Position numbers and translations under genes: made by a program | Part shown: positions 15,274 to 24,121 of the stretch, one piece after another | Position numbering within the stretch: position 1 is the stretch's first letter | How the letters are laid out: each line of letters starts with the position of its first letter | Notes under the pieces: model-generated | What the model was told of the DNA's origin: nothing | Databases searched by the model: none | The model's input: only the letters and a program-made list of their open reading frames with translations | NCBI GenBank assembly: GCA_037138595.1 | Contig: JBAXIB010000013.1 | Location: 22,672 to 86,671, forward strand | DNA length: 64,000 nt | Source: UBA4742 sp037138595 | Lineage (GTDB): Bacteria > Actinomycetota > Acidimicrobiia > Acidimicrobiales > Acidimicrobilacustridaceae | Direction of reading: 5' to 3'

Positions 15274-17748
15274 ATGATGTCAGAACTTGAACTTGGTGAA
15301 CTCATCGCAAACCTCACCCTTGCTGAAAAGTCAACGGTGCTCGCGGGGCTTGATTTTTGGAACACCGTTGGAGTCGAACGGGTTGGACTGCCATCGGTAA
15401 CGGTCACCGACGGACCCGCGGGTGCGCGCGGCTCAGCGTTACTGGGATTCGGTGCGGTGACCGCAGTGTGTGTGCCGTGCGGTGCCGCATTGGGTTCGAC
15501 CTGGGACCCAGCACTCATCGAGCGAGTCGGCGAGATGCTCGGCGATGAAACGCGAACCAAAGCAGCACGGGTATTGCTTGCGCCGACCGTGAACATCGTG
15601 CGCTCGCCGCTCGCCGGCCGAAATTTTGAGTGTTATTCCGAAGATCCGTTCTTGACCGGAAAGATCGCAGCAGGCTTCATTCGCGGTGTTCAGTCCCGAG
15701 GAGTTGCCACAACGGTCAAGCATTTCGTCGGCAACGAAGCCGAGTTCGAGCGCCACACCATGAGTTCGGTGATCGATGAGCGCACGTTGCGCGAGGTGTA
15801 TTTGCTGCCGTTCGAACTTGCGGTCAAAGAAGGTGGCTCGCTCGGCATTATGACGGCGTATAACCGCCTCAACGGCCAGTACTGCACTGATCGCGCTGAA
15901 CTATTGCAGGGAATTCTTCGTGACGAGTGGGGTTTTCAGGGGTTTGTCGTCACCGACTGGATTGGTGCTGGTTCGACCGTAACTGCCGCGCAAGCCGGTG
16001 TTGACCTCGAGATGCCTGGTCCGGGACGATTTTATGGACCGGCACTCAAAGACGCAGTGGAACGCGGTGAGGTTGACGAAGCGCTGGTCGACGCGGCGAT
16101 CACTCGGTTGTTGACGGTGTTCAACCGCATCGGCGCGCTTGATGACAAACCCGGTGCGGAAGAAGAATCGATTGATCGTCCTGAACACCGAGTTTTGGCG
16201 CGACAGGCTGCATCGAGCGCGATGGTGTTGCTCGCTAACGATGGATTGTTGCCGCTCGACGTCGACCAGATCTCAACCCTGGCGGTCATCGGACCAAACG
16301 TCGACCGAGCGCAAATCATGGGAGGCGGATCGGCTGCGCTTCGCGCCCATTACGTTGTCACTCCGCTCCAAGCGATCCGGTCACAACTCGGCGACTCGGT
16401 GTCGGTGGTCTATGAGCGGGGCTGCGACATCGACCTGGTTGAGCCAGCGATGCAGGGTGACTCGATCGCCACAGCCGATGGCAGTTCAGGTTTCGATGTC
16501 GAGTTCTTCACCGGAACCGACATCGACGCGCCGCCGGTAGCTCGAACCCGCATGCCTGACAGTCGCCTGCTCTTTATCGGCAGCCCGCATCGCGATGTAC
16601 CGACCGGCACGTACTCGTTTCGTGCCACGACGACGTTCACGCCGGCCGAAAGCGGAGCGCACCGCTTTACGCTTGGCCAGTCAGGCCGGGCGCGGGTCCG
16701 TATCGACGGAGAAGTGGTGTTAGACGGCGTGACCAATCCACCGCCCGGCGGTACCCGTTACTTCGGCGTGGTCAGCGCAAACCTCGAATGCGATGTCGCA
16801 CTTGAGGTAGGTAAGCCGATCCAGATCAGCATCGAATACTCCAGCGAGGACTCAACATATTTGCGCGGTGTGCTGGTTGGATGTCGTCGCCCCATCGCTG
16901 ATGATCTCATCGAACGAGCGGTAAGCGCGGCGGCCTCAGCCGATGTTGCAGTCGTCATCGTTGGGACGAACGACGATTGGGAAACCGAAGGCGAGGACCG
17001 AACGTCGATTCGGTTGCCAGGTAGCCAAGACGAACTCGTCGAACGGGTATTGGCGGCAAATCCCCGCACTGTCGTCGTGCTCAACACCGGCGCGCCAGTG
17101 ATGGTTCCGTGGGCTGACGATGCTGCCGCGCTGTTGCAAATGTGGTTCGGCGGTCAAGAGATGGCCCGATCACTTGTCGATGTGTTGACCGGCGTTTCGG
17201 ATCCAGGTGGACGACTGGCCGTCACCATGCCCGAGCGAATCGAAGACAACCCATCGTATGGAAACTTCCCGGGAGAAAACGGCGAAGTTCGATACGGAGA
17301 GGGTCTGCTGGTCGGTTATCGGTGGTACCAAACTCGTCGGATCGCACCCCGATTTTCATTCGGACACGGATTGTCCTATTCGTCATTTGACATCGGCGCA
17401 CCTCGCGGCGGTGGCGGCCCGCTGGTTTGGACCCGCGGCAACCAACTGGTGCTGCAAGTACCGGTTAGCAACGTTGGTGGTCGTGCCGGAAGCGAAGTAG
17501 TGCAGGTCTACGTAGAACCACCCACTGGACCGAAGTTTCGTCCCGATCGTGAACTCAAAGCATTTGCCAAAGTGGCGTTGGCGGCAAGCGAGGAAACGAC
17601 GGTCGATCTCGTGCTTGATGATCGATCGTTTGCGACATGGGAACCATCGGTGCAGGACTGGGTTATCTCGCCGGGCCGTTATGCGGTCCATATCGGTCGA
17701 TCGTCGGCAGAGACCGCATACACCGTGTTCGTTGACATTGGCGACTAG
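15274..17748 (+). CDS. Glycoside hydrolase family 3 beta-glucosidase with PA14 domain
   Basis: An 824-residue enzyme. The GH3 N-terminal barrel contains KHFVGNEAEFERH and the nucleophile motif GFVVTDW (Asp228; most members have SDW). The GH3 C-terminal sandwich is split by a PA14-like insert at about residues 405-535 (YSFRATTTFTPAESGAHRFTLGQSGRARVRIDG). A fibronectin III-like domain closes the protein (NVGGRAGSEVVQVYVEPP). PA14-containing GH3 enzymes cleave beta-glucosides and related plant or algal oligosaccharides. There is no signal peptide, so it acts in the cytoplasm on imported sugars. No sugar transporter adjoins it. Confidence 0.92.
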   Translation: MMSELELGELIANLTLAEKSTVLAGLDFWNTVGVERVGLPSVTVTDGPAGARGSALLGFGAVTAVCVPCGAALGSTWDPALIERVGEMLGDETRTKAARVLLAPTVNIVRSPLAGRNFECYSEDPFLTGKIAAGFIRGVQSRGVATTVKHFVGNEAEFERHTMSSVIDERTLREVYLLPFELAVKEGGSLGIMTAYNRLNGQYCTDRAELLQGILRDEWGFQGFVVTDWIGAGSTVTAAQAGVDLEMPGPGRFYGPALKDAVERGEVDEALVDAAITRLLTVFNRIGALDDKPGAEEESIDRPEHRVLARQAASSAMVLLANDGLLPLDVDQISTLAVIGPNVDRAQIMGGGSAALRAHYVVTPLQAIRSQLGDSVSVVYERGCDIDLVEPAMQGDSIATADGSSGFDVEFFTGTDIDAPPVARTRMPDSRLLFIGSPHRDVPTGTYSFRATTTFTPAESGAHRFTLGQSGRARVRIDGEVVLDGVTNPPPGGTRYFGVVSANLECDVALEVGKPIQISIEYSSEDSTYLRGVLVGCRRPIADDLIERAVSAAASADVAVVIVGTNDDWETEGEDRTSIRLPGSQDELVERVLAANPRTVVVLNTGAPVMVPWADDAAALLQMWFGGQEMARSLVDVLTGVSDPGGRLAVTMPERIEDNPSYGNFPGENGEVRYGEGLLVGYRWYQTRRIAPRFSFGHGLSYSSFDIGAPRGGGGPLVWTRGNQLVLQVPVSNVGGRAGSEVVQVYVEPPTGPKFRPDRELKAFAKVALAASEETTVDLVLDDRSFATWEPSVQDWVISPGRYAVHIGRSSAETAYTVFVDIGD

Positions 17749-17813
17749 CGCATAACCGCCCGCGCTTGTCGCGTTGGATCGAACACTGCAGGTTGTCCCG
17801 TAGGCTGGCAGTC

Positions 17814-18731
17814 GTGGGTACAGATGCGACTGACAGTGTGGAATTCCCCGGAGCGCGACGACCTGATCGCACCCGGTCGGTCCTTTCGGACGGGCTGCGA
17901 CTAGCGGTCTATGAATGGGGACCCGAATCCGGAACCCCGATTTTCATGGCGCACGGCGGGTTCGACTTCGCCGGTACCTTCGATGTGTTTGCTCCGTTAC
18001 TAGCTGACGCCGGATATCGCTGTGTGTCTTGGGATGCGCGCGGCCACGGCGATTCTGAGCATCCGGTGCTCTATAGCTGGGCGGCTGACATGCGTGACGC
18101 GGTCGCAGTTCTCGACACCGTCAGTACGCAGCCGGTGATTTTTTTGGGCCATTCAAAAGGTGGCGGAGTCATGCTCGAGTTAGCCGACGCCTGCCCACAT
18201 CGCGTTTCGCACCTGGTGAACCTTGACGGCCTTCCGTCGAAACATAACTGGCCCGACGTGTCCGACCGCGAGCGAACTCGGATGGTCCAAGGTGAAGTCC
18301 AAGGCTGGCTCGATAATCGTCGTTCGGCGGTAGATAAACAGCGTCGAGCTGGGACGATCGACGAACTGGCCGAACGACGTGGCCGCATGAACCCGCGCCT
18401 CGATCTTGCGTGGTTGCGGTATCTCGTAACCGTTGGGGCGCGCCATGACGAAGATGGTTGGCGCTGGAAGATTGATCCGGTGCTGCGCCCCGGCGGGTTT
18501 GGTCCGTGGAGACCTGAATGGTCGATGCATCGTGTACCAGGAATCGGCGCACCATTTCTAGGTGTGCTCGGCCTTGAACTCGAGATGATGGGCTGGGGAA
18601 CCGAACCCGACGATGTGATCCCGTATCTGCCGCCGGGCGCAAAATTTGTGCCCCTTGAAGGCGTCGGACATTTCGTCCACATCGAACAACCGCAATTGGT
18701 CGCCGACCTTGTGTTGGATTTCCTCGCATGA
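17814..18731 (+). CDS. Alpha/beta hydrolase
   Basis: A 305-residue hydrolase with the canonical pattern: oxyanion motif HGGFDFAG, WDARGHGDSEHP, nucleophile elbow GHSKGG, and a C-terminal GVGHFVHIEQPQLV with the catalytic His. A cap region lies in the middle. The GTG start at 17814 was chosen over a longer in-frame TTG at 17766 because a TAGGCT box ends 7 bases before the GTG and the extra residues look non-coding. Substrate unknown. Its stop overlaps the next hydrolase gene by 4 bases. Confidence 0.85.
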   Translation: MGTDATDSVEFPGARRPDRTRSVLSDGLRLAVYEWGPESGTPIFMAHGGFDFAGTFDVFAPLLADAGYRCVSWDARGHGDSEHPVLYSWAADMRDAVAVLDTVSTQPVIFLGHSKGGGVMLELADACPHRVSHLVNLDGLPSKHNWPDVSDRERTRMVQGEVQGWLDNRRSAVDKQRRAGTIDELAERRGRMNPRLDLAWLRYLVTVGARHDEDGWRWKIDPVLRPGGFGPWRPEWSMHRVPGIGAPFLGVLGLELEMMGWGTEPDDVIPYLPPGAKFVPLEGVGHFVHIEQPQLVADLVLDFLA

Positions 18732-19402
18732 GCGAATCAGTGAGATTTCCTGCGACGACGTTTGTCTACAACGTCAAAGCTCGGCTCGCCCTTCATCAAC
18801 TGACCGGTGGTGCCGGTCGGCCGATGTTGTTGTTACACGGATTAGCCGAACGCACGCCCGATGCTGTGCCGGACTATCTGGCGCAATGGCCGGGACCAGT
18901 TTTCGGTCTCGATTTCACCGGACACGGTGAGTCAGTGATCCCAGCAGGTGGTGGCTATACGTCCGAAGTTCTGATGGCGGATGTCGATGCGGCATTGGCG
19001 TCGATTGGCTCGGCCACGGTTCTCGGTCGCGGATTGGGTGCGTACATCGCGTTGCTCATCGCCGGTGCCCGCCCAGACCTCGTGCGGGGAGCGATCCTGA
19101 CCGACGGCCCCGGGTTGGTAGGTGGCGGCGTGCGGCCATCGTCGCCCCAGATTGTTCCTCTCGATCCGAATCAAGCGACGCCACCTGATCCCTACGCGCT
19201 GGTCGAGTTGTCGCGCGATGTGCGACCTCCCGATTACGCGGTCGAGTTTGTGCGGATGGCACTACAAGGCTCGGGACTCGATGAACCGATCGCTGTCACG
19301 TCGTTGGTTCGACCTGAGTGGCTCGCTGGCGTCGTTGGCGAATTCGGCGTTGTCGAGTTGCCCCTCGCGAAAGCGATCACCAAGTACGCGGCGATCGATT
19401 AA
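18728..19402 (+). CDS. Alpha/beta hydrolase-fold protein lacking the catalytic serine
   Basis: A 224-residue, shortened alpha/beta hydrolase-fold protein. It has the early LLLHGLAER and LDFTGHGES motifs, but the nucleophile elbow reads G-R-G-L-G (Gly102 where Ser is expected). The C-terminal His motif is not apparent either. It is therefore probably not a normal esterase; it may be a binding protein, a partner of the preceding hydrolase to which it is coupled by ATGA, or a decaying copy. It ends overlapping the stop of the convergent P450 gene. Confidence 0.75.
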   Translation: MSESVRFPATTFVYNVKARLALHQLTGGAGRPMLLLHGLAERTPDAVPDYLAQWPGPVFGLDFTGHGESVIPAGGGYTSEVLMADVDAALASIGSATVLGRGLGAYIALLIAGARPDLVRGAILTDGPGLVGGGVRPSSPQIVPLDPNQATPPDPYALVELSRDVRPPDYAVEFVRMALQGSGLDEPIAVTSLVRPEWLAGVVGEFGVVELPLAKAITKYAAID

Positions 19403-20628
19403 CGAGCAGGTGCGCTTCGCCGGACCGGAACGCTCAATAATTGTCGAGTCAGAAACGTCGGCCGCCATTCCAGGTCGTCATGGGCGAGTTCAAGATCAGG
19501 GAAGCGCTCGAGAATCTTGGAGATGGCGACTTGGCCCTCGAGTCGCCCAAGCGCGGCGCCCAAACAGAAGTGCATGCCTTTCCCGAATGCCAGGTGGGGC
19601 TTTGGCTCACGTCGCAGATTGAGTCGGTCGGGATCGTCGAAAGCATCGGGGTCGTGATTTGCCGAACCAAGAAGCAATCGGACTGGAACGCCCGTTTCGA
19701 GTTCCACACCACCAAGAACGATGGGCTCCTCGGACCATCGTCCTCCGCCGGAGGCAACATGCAGCGGGCTTTCGAAACGCAGGAGTTCTTCGATCGCGGG
19801 GCCGATGAGTTCGGGATCACTGCGAAGGATCTCGGCTTGGTCCGGTGTGCGAAGCAGTTCTCGCATCCCGGTTGAAATCAGACTCATGGTGGTGTCATGG
19901 CCGGCGATCAACAACAACATAATCATCCCGATGACTTCATCGTGGCTGAGGTGTTGGCCGTCGTCTTCGGCGGCTATCAGTGCCGAAACTAGGTCATCGC
20001 CTGGGCGAGCGAGTCGCTGTTCGACCAGTTCTTCGCAGTAGGCGCGAAACTCGGTGGCTGCTTCATTGGCGGCGGGAAGTGCTTCCCATGCCATCGGCAA
20101 CTCGTCGAATGCCGTAATTGCCGTGCTCCAGCGATGAAGTTCTGACCAATCGGCATCGGCGACGCCGAGCAGATGGGTGATCGTAAGCACCGGAAGCGGC
20201 TCGGCAATCTCATGTAACAAGTCAAACTCACCGAGCGGTTCGAGTCGATCGAGAATGTCATCAGTTAGTTGCTCAAGGTGCGGTCGCAACTGTGCGATTC
20301 GTCCGCGGGTGAATGCTTTGGAAACCAACGCGCGCACTCGAGTGTGGTCAGGTGGATCAAGGAACAACAACGTTGCTTCGCCGAGCATGCGCATCGCCGG
20401 AACCGCGACCTCGCCCAGCGCTTCGCGCCACGGCGACGGCGTGGAAACCGTGAATCGGTCGTCGCGCAGGCACGCGTCGACGTCGTCGTAACGCGACACG
20501 ATGTATCCGATGTCGGGGTGACGATAAATGGGTGCTTGCTGACGAAGCGCGGCGTACCACGGGTACGGGTTCGTTCGGAATCCAGCATCACGCGGATCCC
20601 AGTCTGTGACATCAAGTGCGGAAGCCAT
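19399..20628 (-). CDS. Cytochrome P450
   Basis: A 409-residue soluble bacterial P450. The I-helix oxygen-binding motif is AGHDTT, the K-helix has EELLRFESP, and the heme loop is FGKGMHFCLGAALGR with Cys355 as thiolate ligand. Substrate and redox partners are unknown; no ferredoxin gene adjoins it. TAGCCT lies 6 bases upstream of the ATG, indicating a leaderless transcript. The gene is convergent with, and overlaps by 4 bases, the serine-less hydrolase. Confidence 0.94.
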   Translation of the reverse strand: MASALDVTDWDPRDAGFRTNPYPWYAALRQQAPIYRHPDIGYIVSRYDDVDACLRDDRFTVSTPSPWREALGEVAVPAMRMLGEATLLFLDPPDHTRVRALVSKAFTRGRIAQLRPHLEQLTDDILDRLEPLGEFDLLHEIAEPLPVLTITHLLGVADADWSELHRWSTAITAFDELPMAWEALPAANEAATEFRAYCEELVEQRLARPGDDLVSALIAAEDDGQHLSHDEVIGMIMLLLIAGHDTTMSLISTGMRELLRTPDQAEILRSDPELIGPAIEELLRFESPLHVASGGGRWSEEPIVLGGVELETGVPVRLLLGSANHDPDAFDDPDRLNLRREPKPHLAFGKGMHFCLGAALGRLEGQVAISKILERFPDLELAHDDLEWRPTFLTRQLLSVPVRRSAPAR

Positions 20629-20718
20629 GTGCGCAGGCTAGAAGATCGACGCAGTCGACGAACACCAAAGCCGTCGGACAATCGGGCCGTCACGTGCATC
20701 GATCACAACCCGTAAGTG

Positions 20719-20973
20719 CTACTCGGATTCGGTACCGCTGCCTTGGTCCAATTCGGCAACGATTCGAGTTACTTCGGTCTTTGCCTCGTCAAGGCGACCT
20801 TGGCAGGTTCTGACCAATTCGCCCGCCCGCTTCACCTGAGCTCCGAGGCGATCGATGTCGACCTCGCCGTCTTCGAGTTCGACCAAAATCGATTCGAGTT
20901 CCGCCATTGCCTCGGCATACCCCGGGTTATTCGGCTGTCCATCAACTGGTTTTGTTGTCGCTGCTTTGGTCAC
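20719..20973 (-). CDS. xseB: Exodeoxyribonuclease VII small subunit
   Basis: An 84-residue protein with the XseB pattern GYAEAMAELESILVELEDGEVDIDRLGAQVKRAGELVRTCQGRL, forming a helical hairpin. It partners XseA in degrading single-stranded DNA. The long open frame running upstream overlaps xseA antisense-free but is not coding; the GTG at 20973 was chosen because AAGGAG lies just before it. It overlaps the 3' end of xseA by 32 bases, so translation is coupled. Confidence 0.9.
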   Translation of the reverse strand: MTKAATTKPVDGQPNNPGYAEAMAELESILVELEDGEVDIDRLGAQVKRAGELVRTCQGRLDEAKTEVTRIVAELDQGSGTESE

Positions 20974-22234
20974 GGTCGGTCTCCTTGCTAGGCGATGCGG
21001 TTTGTTCGCTGACACGGCTTTTGAATGTGCCGTCGACGAGCGTGGTGAAAAGTTCGGTGTCTGGTTGAAGGTCGTTAACCGACCGCACCAACGTTCCCGA
21101 CAGAGTTCGCGTGATCGACCAGCCACGTCGCAAAGCACGCTGGGGGTCGAGGGCGAGCGCTCGAGTCTCGATCGAAGTAAGCCGGATACGTGCGTGGTCG
21201 ATGCTTCGAGACGCCGTTCGGGTGAGACGTCGAGATGTCTCAGCAATCCGGACGTCAGACGCCACGATGGCGGACTGTGCGGCGCGAACTGATGCCGCGC
21301 TCGCCCGATGTAACTGGTGTTGTTCGTCGTCAAGACGGCGTACCGCTCGCGCCGTAATTGTCGCCCACGTGCCAGCGACCTGATCACGAAATTCGCTTGC
21401 GATGCGCACCAATGCGGCCGCGCATGCGGTGGGCGTCTTGCTCGCGGTGTGGGCCACGAAATCGGCGACGCTGGTATCGATCTCGTGGCCGATCCCGGTA
21501 AACACGGGCACCGACAACCCAGCAATGGTTCGGGCGATCGCTTCGCTGTCGAACGCGACTAAGTCCGTCTTTGCTCCGCCACCTCGGACCAATGCGATGA
21601 CTTCGACGCCGCGTCCAGCAAGTTGGGTGAGGGCGTGCACGATGGACATTTCCGCTTCGGCGCCTTGGACTCGCACGTCGATGGCGTCAACGTCCCATGC
21701 CAGTCCGCTGGTGGTGAGCTCATGAAGAAAATCTGCTTCGGCGGCACTTCCTTGACTAGTGACGAGGCCGATCCGAACCGGTCGGACGGGAAGCACCAGG
21801 AGACCGTTTTGCTCGAGCAACTTCTCGGTGCGAAGGGTCGCGAGGATGCGATCTCGCTCGCTCGCCATGCGCCCGAGCGTGAATTCGGGGTCGATGGCGC
21901 TCATTCGAACTTGCAAGCGACCTTGCTGGCCATAAATCGCGACTTGGCCTCGAAGTCGAATTTCGACTCCGTCGGTCATTCGCATGTCGCCAACTCGATT
22001 GAGAGTGGCATTGACCGATTCGCGTACCCGGGAAAACAACGTGATGGGAATTTGGGCGACGGGTGGTGACCCCGGTTCGCCGGGCTCGACGAGCTGAAAA
22101 TACACATGGCCAGCCGCGGACCGATTGAGCGAGCTGATCTCGCCTTGGATCCAAACTTCGGTGGGGAAGCGGGTGTCCAACGCTTGTTGGATCGCCGTTG
22201 TCAGATCGCTGACGGAAAAGGTGGTCTCATCCAC
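20942..22234 (-). CDS. xseA: Exodeoxyribonuclease VII large subunit
   Basis: A 430-residue nuclease subunit. The N-terminal OB-fold has WIQGEISSLNRSAAGHVYFQL, and the catalytic domain has GLVTSQGSAAEADFLHEL, ALVRGGGAKTDLVAFDSEAIAR and GIGHEIDTSVADFVAHTASKTPTACA, all hallmark XseA stretches. A coiled-coil C-terminal region binds XseB. The GTG at 22234 was chosen over an ATG 60 bases upstream because TACGGT ends 7 bases before it and family similarity starts just after it. Together with xseB it forms exonuclease VII. Confidence 0.93.
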   Translation of the reverse strand: MDETTFSVSDLTTAIQQALDTRFPTEVWIQGEISSLNRSAAGHVYFQLVEPGEPGSPPVAQIPITLFSRVRESVNATLNRVGDMRMTDGVEIRLRGQVAIYGQQGRLQVRMSAIDPEFTLGRMASERDRILATLRTEKLLEQNGLLVLPVRPVRIGLVTSQGSAAEADFLHELTTSGLAWDVDAIDVRVQGAEAEMSIVHALTQLAGRGVEVIALVRGGGAKTDLVAFDSEAIARTIAGLSVPVFTGIGHEIDTSVADFVAHTASKTPTACAAALVRIASEFRDQVAGTWATITARAVRRLDDEQHQLHRASAASVRAAQSAIVASDVRIAETSRRLTRTASRSIDHARIRLTSIETRALALDPQRALRRGWSITRTLSGTLVRSVNDLQPDTELFTTLVDGTFKSRVSEQTASPSKETDRDQSSDNKTS

Positions 22235-22241
22235 GACCCCG

Positions 22242-22310
22242 ACCGTAGTGGCCGCGCAGACGCGTGCCCGCCCGGTTGTCGTCGATCCCGCCACGATGCG
22301 CGCCTACCAT
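22242..22310. promoter_or_regulatory. Divergent leaderless promoters for xseA and the GH36 gene
   Basis: Minus-strand TACGGT (22247-22242) ends 7 bases before the xseA GTG. Plus-strand TACCAT (22305-22310) ends 7 bases before the GTG of the GH36 gene at 22318. Clear -35 hexamers were not found for either. Confidence 0.5.
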
Positions 22311-22317
22311 CCGAGTC

Positions 22318-24087
22318 GTGCAGCTCGAACTGGCAAGAATTGAACTCACTGGGGACACAATTGGATCATCGAATCTCGCCGATTCGGTGGTGCGTATTGG
22401 CCCAATCGAGGTGCGAGTCGTGACGTCGGCTTCGTCGACGATCAAATCGGGAAGCAGGGCGACCCAACTGGCGTGGACTATCACCAATCTTGGCGAAGAC
22501 TCGATGCGGGTGCGTTCAGTGGCGCAAGTTTTTCGTGTCGCGGACCTGACTGGTCCACTGCGAATGTTTCGCAACGGCTATCAGTCCTGGACCCCAAGTG
22601 GAGTGGCCACGTTTGGGATCGACCACGATCAGTCGTTGGCCCGCGGATCGCTAGAGATGGTGCGCGCAATCCATCACGCTGACCCGGCAGTCGCGCAACC
22701 AGGCGAGTTGCGATCGGAGTGGGTGTCAGTACTGAACCAAGCAGTTGGTCGGCCGCTGTTAGTTGGTTTTGACGGCGGTGATCGGCACGACGGCACGCTT
22801 CGCCTCCGCGTTGGCGAAGTCGGAACTGAGCTATGGGCCGAGGCATTTCTCGGCGATCTCGTCATCACTTCAGGTGAAACTCGCGACCTTCACACGGTGT
22901 TGCTGATTGAGGCTAACGAACACGAATCAGCATCGGATCTCCTCGAACAATGGGCCGACGTCGTGGGTCGCAATGCCGTGGCCCGCGTCGATGCTCCCTA
23001 TCAGGTGGGGTGGTGCTCGTGGTACCACTACTTCCATGACATAACCGAGCGTGCGCTCCGATCGAATTTGGCTCACGCCGCGGACTGGCCATTTGATGTC
23101 TTCCAACTCGATGATGGCTATCAGTCGGCCATCGGCGATTGGTTGACGACCAACGATCGTTTTCCTTCCGACCTCGGTGCCATCGCCGCGAGCATCGCTG
23201 CCGAAGGTCGTACTCCCGGGCTGTGGCTGGCACCGTTTATCGTGGCCCCTGATTCGCAGGTCGCATCGCGCCACCCCGATTGGCTGGCGCGTTCAGCCAA
23301 CGGTGACCCATTGATCGGCATGTTTAATCCGCCGTGGGGTGGCGGCCAGAGCGGGTTTATGTGGTCGCTCGATACCACCAACCCTGCCGTGATCTCGCAC
23401 CTTGAAACCGTGGCGCGCGAATTGCGGTCGGCCGGATTCGACTACTTAAAACTGGATTTCACTTTTGCGCCCAGTTTTGACGGGGTCTGGTCGGATGCGG
23501 GCCAAACGCCGGCGCAACGAGTGCGGGCCGGCTTCGACGCGATTCGACGCGGTGCGGGCAATGACGCATTCCTTCTCGGTTGCGGTGTGCCACTATCGAA
23601 TGTGGTTGGAGTCGTTGACGGAAATCGAATCGGTGCTGACGTCGCGCCATCATGGGAGTTCACCAACTGGGAAGCAGCGTTGCCAGGATACGAGCGCGCG
23701 CTGCCAGCAACGGTTCACGCGTGGCAGAACACGTTGGCGCGAAGTTTCATGCATCGAAAGCTTTGGCTTAATGACCCTGACTGTTTGATGCTCCGCGAGT
23801 CCGAGACGGCAATGTCGAAAGCCACCATCCGTACTTGGGCACACGCCGTTGCAGTGTCGGGCGGCATGGCGCTTGTCTCCGATGACCTCGCGCTATTGGA
23901 CGGTGAATCACGCAAGTTGCTCAATGAGGTCATTGAACTTGGTCGGCTGAGCGACAGCGCCGCGATTGCCGGTTCGCCGGCGCGGTGTCAGGACTTGTTA
24001 CGCCATGAAGTTGCGCGCGAATTCGAATCGGCTGGGGCACGATTGTCGGCTGACCCGAACGATGGGACCTCTACCCTCGACCGGTAA
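22318..24087 (+). CDS. Glycoside hydrolase family 36 (alpha-galactosidase type)
   Basis: A 589-residue enzyme. An N-terminal beta-rich domain includes FRNGYQSWTPSG. The catalytic barrel contains GWCSWYHYFHDIT, FQLDDGYQ and WLAPF, the nucleophile strand YLKLDF, and the acid/base region NRIGADVAPSWE. GH36/GH-D enzymes release alpha-galactose, though some members act on other alpha-glycosides, so substrate is tentative. No signal peptide. The GTG start is supported by a TACCAT box 7 bases upstream. It ends near a weak hairpin (24091-24112) facing the convergent lipoprotein gene. Confidence 0.88.
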   Translation: MQLELARIELTGDTIGSSNLADSVVRIGPIEVRVVTSASSTIKSGSRATQLAWTITNLGEDSMRVRSVAQVFRVADLTGPLRMFRNGYQSWTPSGVATFGIDHDQSLARGSLEMVRAIHHADPAVAQPGELRSEWVSVLNQAVGRPLLVGFDGGDRHDGTLRLRVGEVGTELWAEAFLGDLVITSGETRDLHTVLLIEANEHESASDLLEQWADVVGRNAVARVDAPYQVGWCSWYHYFHDITERALRSNLAHAADWPFDVFQLDDGYQSAIGDWLTTNDRFPSDLGAIAASIAAEGRTPGLWLAPFIVAPDSQVASRHPDWLARSANGDPLIGMFNPPWGGGQSGFMWSLDTTNPAVISHLETVARELRSAGFDYLKLDFTFAPSFDGVWSDAGQTPAQRVRAGFDAIRRGAGNDAFLLGCGVPLSNVVGVVDGNRIGADVAPSWEFTNWEAALPGYERALPATVHAWQNTLARSFMHRKLWLNDPDCLMLRESETAMSKATIRTWAHAVAVSGGMALVSDDLALLDGESRKLLNEVIELGRLSDSAAIAGSPARCQDLLRHEVAREFESAGARLSADPNDGTSTLDR

Positions 24088-24121
24088 TCACACGTCGAGC
24101 GGGTTTGACGTGCGGGGTTTG

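Noticed and set aside
20719..21525. A 268-residue frame ending at xseB
   Set aside because: Only the last 84 codons match XseB and the upstream part runs inside xseA on the same strand in another frame.
24091..24112. Terminator between the GH36 gene and the lipoprotein gene
   Set aside because: A 6-base stem CACGTC/GACGTG is too weak to list as a feature.
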